Of a stretch of DNA of 64,000 bases, positions 61,101 through 64,000 are shown one piece after another (positions within the stretch are counted from its first letter, which is position 1; every line of letters begins with the position of its first letter). The position numbers and the translations under genes are program-made. A model generated the notes under the pieces. That model saw only the letters and a program-made list of their open reading frames with translations, ran no database searches and was not told where the DNA came from. The stretch covers positions 124,001 to 188,000 of the forward strand of contig JAKJHU010000107.1 in the NCBI GenBank assembly GCA_022316685.1, given 5' to 3'. Source of the stretch: Progne subis subis. Taxonomy: Eukaryota > Chordata > Aves > Passeriformes > Hirundinidae.

Positions 61101-63212
61101 GATCCTGGAAAAGCGCAAGATTTTGTGAAGAAATTCAATCAGGTTTTGGGTGATGATGAGAAACTTCGGTCCCAACTTGAACTGTTAATTAGCCCTACAT
61201 GTTCTTGTAAACAGGCAGATGTCTGTGTGGTAAGGAAATGGAAAAGCAAACTTTTATCCCAAAAATATTTGTGCTTAAAAAAACAGCTACCTAGAATAAA
61301 TGGTTGCCTTAGTTACCTAAACATGGTTTTTACATGTTTCCAGTTTTAAAAAAATGCCTTTTTGTTTAGCTTGTAGAGATTAGGGAAAAGATAATTACAG
61401 TCATTATCTTAAGAAGAGATTAGCTTTATTCCTTCCTGGGATTATGAGCATCAAGCATAATGTCTAAAGGACCAATTTATTTTTTTAAATATTCTATTTC
61501 AAGTTCTTGTTTTGTGGTAGGGTTCCCAAACGGTCTTTTCACACTGATTCAACTTTCAAGTACCTGCAAGTCATCTATTACCATCTGCATGATGTTATTA
61601 TAAATTAATAACGTATTAATTTACTTTTCATCCTAGAATAGTATTTTGAAATCACTCTTTCTTTTTTCATGTTATTTAACCTCTTTGATGAAAATATACA
61701 CCTTAATATTAAATTGTACCCTTCCAGATTCTGCCAACCACCACAGATTTTTTTTTTAGTGGTCTAAGGCTAACTAAGCAATTTCATTGACAGGAATTAC
61801 AAAGACCACAAAGAGCACCTACAAGTAGACATAGACTTCTTGGGTTTTGTCTAGTGGCTCAGAAATTTTCTAGGGAAGGGAGCAGGACAGTTTTTTTCAT
61901 TGTTATGAAATGTCATGTACTACAGGGTTACCCACAGTTTTCTGGATTACACTTGACCACAGTCATATATTTTCTGTGCTCTGCACTTCACTCTTTCTTA
62001 AATCTGTTTTGAATCTGGGCTGCAATTCTTAAGAGCCCTTGAAGAACTCTTAACTAGAAATCTATTTCAATGGCTTTGTAAAGTATGTCTGCTTTGAATA
62101 TAACATGATAAAGAGAGGTGTGGAAATAATCCCCTTAAAATACATTTCACTGATTATATAGACAATCTCTGTGGTAAAAAGAAGTGACTATATTTAGCTT
62201 ACTCAACATGTTAAAGTAGTAAAATTGCAACAACATGGTAAAGAAGTAAAATTACAAGTGTAATTCTTGTTTCTATCTAACATTCTTGTAGAGGGAGATA
62301 GCTCGGAAACTTGCAAATCCTAAGCAGCCAACAAATCCTTTTCTGGAAATGGTCAAATTTCTTTTGGAAAGAATTGCCCCTGTACATATTGACTCAGAAG
62401 CCATTAGGTAAGTTTGAAAGATCATGAACAATTGACTCATGAATGATTAAAAAGATGATAGAAATGGCAAAAGAAAAAAAAAAGAAAGTGGTATTTAAAT
62501 TGGTCTGTCTTAGCACTAAATGTGTGGGTGACTTTTAAATCAAAATTATGTAGATGTATTCATTCCCAGCAACCTAGAGGTTGCAACTTCTTTTGATGCT
62601 GCTTTGTGGTGCTGTCTGCAAAATGATTTTAGCAGTTCATGGTGAAAGTTCTATTTTTGGGGCTTCAGGTGAAAATTCTGAACATAATTTTCACATAGTT
62701 AACTGCAGCACAGTCTTCCATATAGCATCTGAATTAATTAGCTTTTGTGGGATTGTGCAAGAGAACGTTTTGATTTCTTTTGAGACTTGTCTGGCAACCT
62801 AATTACATTCTGAAACTTGTGCAAGTATGTGTTGATCTAATGCCACAAGCATGGTGGAGTTTTTTTTTGGATGGACTTTTCCCCCCCCCCCTAAAGAATT
62901 CATTTTGTTGAAAGTGAAATTAGGAGGAAAAGGACTAATGTAATAACTTAAAAATAGTAAAAACCAAACAGCAATGCCAATACCACCCACGAGGGACTGT
63001 TGCCTTCCCTTTATATGTTGGGAAAACCAAGTAATCTTGCTTATATCCCCAGCCTTTAACATTGTCATACTTACTTGTTTGTTCCTTTTTGTATCTCTCA
63101 TTTCAGTGCACTAGTAAAACTAATGAATAAATCCATAGAGGGGACAGCTGATGATGAAGAGGAGGGTGTAAGTCCTGATACTGCTATTCGTGCGGGACTT
63201 GAACTTCTCAAG
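10080..63212 (+). CDS. PDS5A: PDS5A, cohesin regulator, residues 1-658 in 17 exons, 3' part beyond window
   Basis: The spliced frame is join(10080..10199, 39909..40112, 40507..40593, 41376..41473, 41844..41970, 45391..45471, 46888..47028, 48073..48188, 48967..49061, 49917..50062, 56062..56213, 59397..59510, 60110..60191, 60912..60960, 61090..61229, 62292..62407, 63107..63212). All phases close, giving 658 codons with no stop. The product is an alpha-helical HEAT-repeat protein of the nucleus. It binds the RAD21 kleisin of cohesin and the competing partners WAPL and sororin, so it acts in cohesin release, cohesion and loop regulation. I call PDS5A rather than PDS5B because the N-terminus begins MDF and exon 3 reads [18 protein letters not shown], as in PDS5A. 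The conserved APEAPY box, equivalent to yeast APDAPY, is at residues 96-101. The start at 10080 has A at -3 and G at +4. The C-terminal half, including the disordered basic tail, lies to the right of the window. Confidence 0.98.
11255..11352. repeat. T/G-rich low-complexity tract
   Basis: Runs of T broken by single or double G (GTTTTT, TTTTG, then TTG repeats) make up this stretch. The open frame across it is low complexity and not a gene. Confidence 0.85.
20590..20610. repeat. Poly-T tract, 21 bases
   Basis: An uninterrupted T run lies in intron 2 with no flanking SINE-like body that I can recognise. Confidence 0.9.
23505..23527. repeat. Poly-A tract, 23 bases
   Basis: An uninterrupted A run lies in intron 2. 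I looked for a retrocopy body on its left side and did not recognise one. Confidence 0.9.
27693..27708. repeat. Poly-T tract, 16 bases
   Basis: A simple T run in intron 2 with no associated element seen. Confidence 0.85.
29735..30877 (+). mobile_element. Solo LTR of an avian endogenous retrovirus, sense to PDS5A
   Basis: About 1,143 bp begins with TG (TGTTGAAACG) and ends with CA, and it has the overall layout of a long LTR family common in neoavian genomes, recognised from memory. The flanking five bases are GAACA on the left and AAACA on the right, a five-base target duplication with one mismatch. The U3 part holds 80-bp tandem units (30070, 30150, 30230) followed by degenerate units of about 37-51 bp. 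The expected poly(A) signal near 30699 reads AGTAAA. No viral genes are attached, so this is a recombination remnant. Duplication length suggests an ERVL-like group, but family assignment needs a repeat library. Confidence 0.72.
30070..30309 (+). repeat. 80-bp tandem repeats inside the LTR U3
   Basis: Units start with GAGATTCCCCTGCAG at 30070, GAGATTCCCCTGCAG at 30150 and GAGATCCACCTGCAG at 30230. The spacing is exactly 80 bases twice. The third unit diverges in its second half. Direct repeats in an LTR U3 commonly carry enhancer sites. Confidence 0.85.
31630..31646. repeat. Poly-A tract, 17 bases
   Basis: A simple A run in intron 2 with no associated element seen. Confidence 0.85.
34465..34985 (-). 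mobile_element. CR1 LINE fragment, antisense, reverse-transcriptase end
   Basis: On the minus strand the translation contains [22 protein letters not shown] and [20 protein letters not shown], which correspond to the conserved block after the reverse-transcriptase active site of CR1 ORF2. Further along, blocks like [14 protein letters not shown] and [14 protein letters not shown] occur in shifted frames. The copy is truncated at both ends, carries frame breaks and lacks the usual CR1 tail, so it is older than the copy at 4 kb. Confidence 0.88.
36990..37195. promoter_or_regulatory. Cluster of AP-1 and E-box motifs in intron 2, candidate enhancer
   Basis: Two perfect TGAGTCA heptamers (36995-37001 and 37187-37193) flank a CACGTG E-box (37046-37051) and a nearby CAGCTG. 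The region is less AT-rich than its surroundings. This is only a motif cluster; conservation or chromatin data would be needed to call it an element. Confidence 0.25.
38165..38285 (-). mobile_element. Short CR1 LINE fragment, antisense
   Basis: The stretch GCAGAGCAGAGCAGGACAAT and the following TGCCTGATGCACCCCAGGAC resemble the reverse complement of the CR1 region encoding the conserved LVRPHLEYC-type block. It is about 120 bp and decayed. Recognition is from memory of the family. Confidence 0.6.
39770..39785. repeat. Poly-A tract, 16 bases
   Basis: A simple A run about 125 bases upstream of the exon 3 acceptor. Confidence 0.85.
39909..40112 (+). CDS. PDS5A: PDS5A exon 3, residues 41-108
   Basis: The exon is bounded by TGTTTCAG and GTAAAA, phase 0 at both ends. 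It encodes [20 protein letters not shown], then HEAT-repeat helices with the invariant [19 protein letters not shown] and the APEAPYTS box (residues 96-103). In yeast the equivalent APDAPY segment is where mutations suppress loss of the Eco1 acetyltransferase. In vertebrates this surface is reported to contact WAPL and sororin. Confidence 0.97.
40113..40506 (+). other. PDS5A: Intron 3 of PDS5A
   Basis: A 394-base intron from GTAAAA to TTTTTTGACAG. Read-through of exon 3 adds only about 19 residues before a stop. Nothing else is seen. Confidence 0.9.
40507..40593 (+). CDS. PDS5A: PDS5A exon 4, residues 109-137
   Basis: The exon encodes [20 protein letters not shown], then FNRYFYLLE, identical to the vertebrate PDS5 consensus as I know it. 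It is phase 0 at both ends, with GTAATA as donor. Confidence 0.97.
40594..41375 (+). other. PDS5A: Intron 4 of PDS5A
   Basis: A 782-base AT-rich intron ending in TTTTTGTTTCAG. It has A/T-only stretches near 40825-40870 but no element I can name. Confidence 0.9.
41376..41473 (+). CDS. PDS5A: PDS5A exon 5, residues 138-169 plus two bases
   Basis: The exon encodes [20 protein letters not shown], then [12 protein letters not shown]. It leaves two bases of an asparagine codon before GTAAGT. The D-C in LEDCNE matches PDS5A, where PDS5B has D-S. Confidence 0.97.
41474..41843 (+). other. PDS5A: Intron 5 of PDS5A
   Basis: A 370-base intron from GTAAGT to CTGATCTTAG. Nothing else is seen. Confidence 0.9.
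41844..41970 (+). CDS. PDS5A: PDS5A exon 6, residues 170-212
   Basis: The exon completes the split Asn codon and encodes [20 protein letters not shown], then [23 protein letters not shown]. The donor GTCTGC is weaker than its neighbours but follows AAG, so the site is plausible and the frame requires it. Confidence 0.96.
41971..45390 (+). other. PDS5A: Intron 6 of PDS5A
   Basis: A 3.4-kb AT-rich intron. It has a T run (44876-44901) followed by a C-rich patch, and another T run near 43955-43970. I saw no repeat family and no in-phase exon. Confidence 0.9.
44876..44901. repeat. Poly-T tract, 26 bases, followed by CCCCCTCCAG
   Basis: This is the longest homopolymer in the window. It ends in a pyrimidine patch and an AG that looks like a splice acceptor. 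The sequence after it (GCTTCATTAATCC) does not read as PDS5A, and a stop follows after a few codons in every usable phase near it, so I treat it as a pseudo-acceptor. Confidence 0.85.
45391..45471 (+). CDS. PDS5A: PDS5A exon 7, residues 213-239
   Basis: The exon encodes [20 protein letters not shown], then IEPCIAN, between TTTATTTCAG and GTATGT, with phase 0 at both ends. The EPC triplet differs from the human EAC as I recall it. Confidence 0.97.
45472..46887 (+). other. PDS5A: Intron 7 of PDS5A
   Basis: A 1.4-kb AT-rich intron ending in TTTGTATTTTAG. No repeat or coding segment is recognised. Confidence 0.9.
46888..47028 (+). CDS. PDS5A: PDS5A exon 8, residues 240-286
   Basis: The exon encodes [20 protein letters not shown], then [27 protein letters not shown], a HEAT-repeat segment almost fully conserved among vertebrates. 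It is phase 0 at both ends, with GTGGGT as donor. Confidence 0.97.
47029..48072 (+). other. PDS5A: Intron 8 of PDS5A
   Basis: A 1.0-kb AT-rich intron from GTGGGT to TTATTTTTAG. Nothing else is seen. Confidence 0.9.
48073..48188 (+). CDS. PDS5A: PDS5A exon 9, residues 287-324 plus two bases
   Basis: The exon encodes [20 protein letters not shown], then [18 protein letters not shown]. It leaves two bases of an Arg codon before [22 protein letters not shown] is the PDS5A form; PDS5B has NEERLQVVKLLAK. Confidence 0.97.
48189..48966 (+). other. PDS5A: Intron 9 of PDS5A
   Basis: A 778-base intron from GTAAGG to TCCCTCTAG. It includes a short CACACA run near 48656-48665. No gene is seen. Confidence 0.9.
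48967..49061 (+). CDS. PDS5A: PDS5A exon 10, residues 325-356 plus one base
   Basis: The exon completes Arg325 and encodes [20 protein letters not shown], then [11 protein letters not shown], leaving one base of a Glu codon before GTGAGA. The segment is a HEAT-repeat core shared by PDS5A and PDS5B. Confidence 0.97.
49062..49916 (+). other. PDS5A: Intron 10 of PDS5A
   Basis: An 855-base AT-rich intron ending in TTTCTACTCAG. Nothing else is seen. Confidence 0.9.
49917..50062 (+). CDS. PDS5A: PDS5A exon 11, residues 357-405
   Basis: The exon encodes [20 protein letters not shown], then [20 protein letters not shown] and VRERTLDKR, ending at GTAAGT in phase 0. Residues Gly382 and Ser387 stand where human has Ala, as I recall it; both are mild changes. 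Confidence 0.97.
50995..51030. repeat. 36-base near-perfect inverted repeat (hairpin)
   Basis: The outer arms ACTAGCA and TGCTAGT (7 bp) and the inner arms AACACTGTA and TACAGTGTT (9 bp) pair perfectly around a CA centre, with one two-base AA bulge. Sixteen pairs in 36 bases is more than expected by chance for a given site. The similarity stops at its edges. Confidence 0.85.
51727..51740. repeat. Poly-T tract
   Basis: A short T run inside intron 11, within the possible LINE relic. Confidence 0.8.
55984..56018. repeat. TTTA microsatellite upstream of exon 12
   Basis: Imperfect TTTA/TTAA units (ATTTATTTATCTATTTATTT and on) lie 44-78 bases before the exon 12 acceptor, where the branch point would be expected near its end. 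Length changes here could affect splicing of exon 12, but nothing shows that they do. Confidence 0.9.
56062..56213 (+). CDS. PDS5A: PDS5A exon 12, residues 406-455 plus two bases
   Basis: The exon encodes [20 protein letters not shown], then [20 protein letters not shown] and [10 protein letters not shown], leaving two bases of a Lys codon before GTGAGT. The acceptor is CTTCCCTCTCAAG, so the terminal dinucleotide is AG after a second [18 protein letters not shown] is a signature of the family. Confidence 0.97.
56214..59396 (+). other. PDS5A: Intron 12 of PDS5A
   Basis: A 3.2-kb AT-rich intron ending in TTTTTTCCTCTTTTGTTGCAG. No repeat family or in-phase exon is recognised. Confidence 0.9.
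59397..59510 (+). CDS. PDS5A: PDS5A exon 13, residues 456-493 plus two bases
   Basis: The exon completes Lys456 and encodes [20 protein letters not shown], then [17 protein letters not shown], leaving two bases of a Lys codon before [14 protein letters not shown] is the PDS5A form; PDS5B has ATLDLNAV. Confidence 0.97.
59511..60109 (+). other. PDS5A: Intron 13 of PDS5A
   Basis: A 599-base intron from GTAAGT to CCATTTTTGCAG. A 135-codon minus-strand frame across it looks like no known protein. Nothing else is seen. Confidence 0.9.
60110..60191 (+). CDS. PDS5A: PDS5A exon 14, residues 494-521
   Basis: The exon completes Lys494 and encodes [20 protein letters not shown], then DLHKQPT. The donor is ACT|GTACGG, with T at -1 and C at +4, so it departs from consensus more than any other donor here. 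The frame and the match to exon 15 still require it. Confidence 0.95.
60192..60911 (+). other. PDS5A: Intron 14 of PDS5A
   Basis: A 720-base AT-rich intron from GTACGG to TGTTGTCCTCAG. Read-through of exon 14 stays open for about 34 codons before TGA near 60299. Confidence 0.9.
60912..60960 (+). CDS. PDS5A: PDS5A exon 15, residues 522-537 plus one base
   Basis: A 49-base exon encoding [16 protein letters not shown], leaving one base before GTAAGT. It is the smallest exon in the window and lies 129 bases from exon 16. Confidence 0.96.
61090..61229 (+). CDS. PDS5A: PDS5A exon 16, residues 538-584
   Basis: The exon encodes [20 protein letters not shown], then [20 protein letters not shown] and KQADVCV, ending at GTAAGG in phase 0. 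If the donor is not used, the frame continues 39 codons into the intron. Confidence 0.97.
61230..62291 (+). other. PDS5A: Intron 16 of PDS5A
   Basis: A 1.06-kb intron from GTAAGG to ACATTCTTGTAG. The first 120 bases remain open in the PDS5A frame, to the stop at 61347. An AATAAA sits at 61295-61300. The rest is AT-rich with no named element. Confidence 0.9.
62292..62407 (+). CDS. PDS5A: PDS5A exon 17, residues 585-622 plus two bases
   Basis: The exon encodes [20 protein letters not shown], then [18 protein letters not shown], leaving two bases of a Ser codon before GTAAGT. Confidence 0.97.
62408..63106 (+). other. PDS5A: Intron 17 of PDS5A
   Basis: A 699-base intron from GTAAGT to CTCTCATTTCAG. 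It has a C run near 62881-62891. No gene is seen. Confidence 0.9.
63107..63212 (+). CDS. PDS5A: PDS5A exon 18, residues 623-658
   Basis: The exon completes Ser623 and encodes [20 protein letters not shown], then [15 protein letters not shown], ending at GTAATC in phase 0. The acidic DDEEEG loop is typical of the PDS5 family. The next PDS5A exon is not inside the window. Confidence 0.97.
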
Positions 63213-64000
63213 GTAATCTACATTAATGCAGCTATAATCTGTCATGGAAGGCACAAAAGTGGCATGAGTAACGAATTAATGTTAGCATGGCTTTAATAGT
63301 TATTACTTAGGTAATTACTTCTTTAACATATGAAACTGGTTATTAATACTCCCGTGAAAGAGGAATAAAAGAAAAGATGGTTTGTTGGAAGAATTATGTT
63401 TTGAAAAGGGTGCCGAGCATTGAAATGTACATTGTTAAAGCAGCAGTTGGTTTCTGCTTAGGGAAGTAGTAGAGAAGAAGGTGTAGAGGTAAAGTGAGAG
63501 GAGCAGGGAGACTGAGAGAGACACCTTTTTGGGGGTGTGCATGACACTGGAAGGAAAGCAAGCAGTTAGCTCAAGAACCACGTTATGTAAAGGAAAAAAG
63601 GGAACTTGTGTTCTCAGTGGTGCTGAGGACTGGAAAGGGGAGAAAGAAGGATCTGAAATCTCTGGAAAACAGTAGCCCATATTTTGTTTGTAGATATCTT
63701 AGCCTTCTTTGTTTCTTTTCAGATCAAGGACTACGGATTCTGGAAAAACTAAAATTTTAGTTCATTAAATTAGGTTGAAAAAAGGTGTTCTTAAATAGAT
63801 TGCAATATAAACAAATACTCTTGAATAAGTGTTCATTTGAAGAAGTGTTTTTATATATTCAAATAATGTAGTATCTTACAAAATATTTCGAGGACAGGAG
63901 GACCTGACAAACAAAACCTAGATGAATTTATTTGAAAAATTATATATAATCTTCTCCACAATGAAGTTATTGAATGTAATAGTTTCATCTGGGCATATAA
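63213..64000 (+). other. PDS5A: Intron 18 of PDS5A, cut by the window edge
   Basis: AT-rich sequence with no match to the next segment of PDS5A. It contains a strong acceptor-like site (CCTTCTTTGTTTCTTTTCAG, ending 63722) followed by a short in-phase frame that stops after nine codons. Confidence 0.85.

Overview
The window is nuclear DNA from a bird, probably a neoavian species. Three things support this: two clear CR1 LINE fragments plus a third likely one, an avian-type solo LTR, and a protein-coding gene that reads as vertebrate PDS5A. The gene has large introns, GT-AG splice sites and a CpG-island promoter. I saw no bacterial, phage or CRISPR content. Most long open frames are chance frames in AT-rich intronic DNA.

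Layout. Bases 1 to about 8,480 are intergenic sequence upstream of PDS5A, with a GATA microsatellite joined to a 5'-truncated CR1 at 3.9-4.7 kb. Bases 8,490-9,960 are a CpG island holding the PDS5A promoter and a probable 5' exon ending at 9,235. The start codon with a strong initiation context is at 10,080 in exon 2. From there 17 coding exons, all in sense and with every splice phase closing, encode residues 1-658 of PDS5A (human PDS5A is about 1,337 aa). The gene runs off the right edge inside intron 18. Intron 2 is about 29.7 kb and carries a solo LTR (29,735-30,877), a reverse-strand CR1 piece (about 34,465-34,985) and a smaller CR1 piece (about 38,165-38,285). Intron 11 (6 kb) appears to carry a very old, strongly decayed L3/CR1-type LINE on the reverse strand.

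Function. PDS5A is a HEAT-repeat cohesin regulator that binds the RAD21 side of the cohesin ring. It is an exchangeable partner for WAPL and sororin, so it affects both cohesin release and cohesion maintenance. It is the only host gene I can support here. No wholly new system is evident. The best leads are a possible in-frame 26-residue N-terminal extension joined across intron 1, two possible truncated 3' isoforms (read-through of exon 16, and an alternative terminal exon at 63,723), and the structure of the solo LTR.
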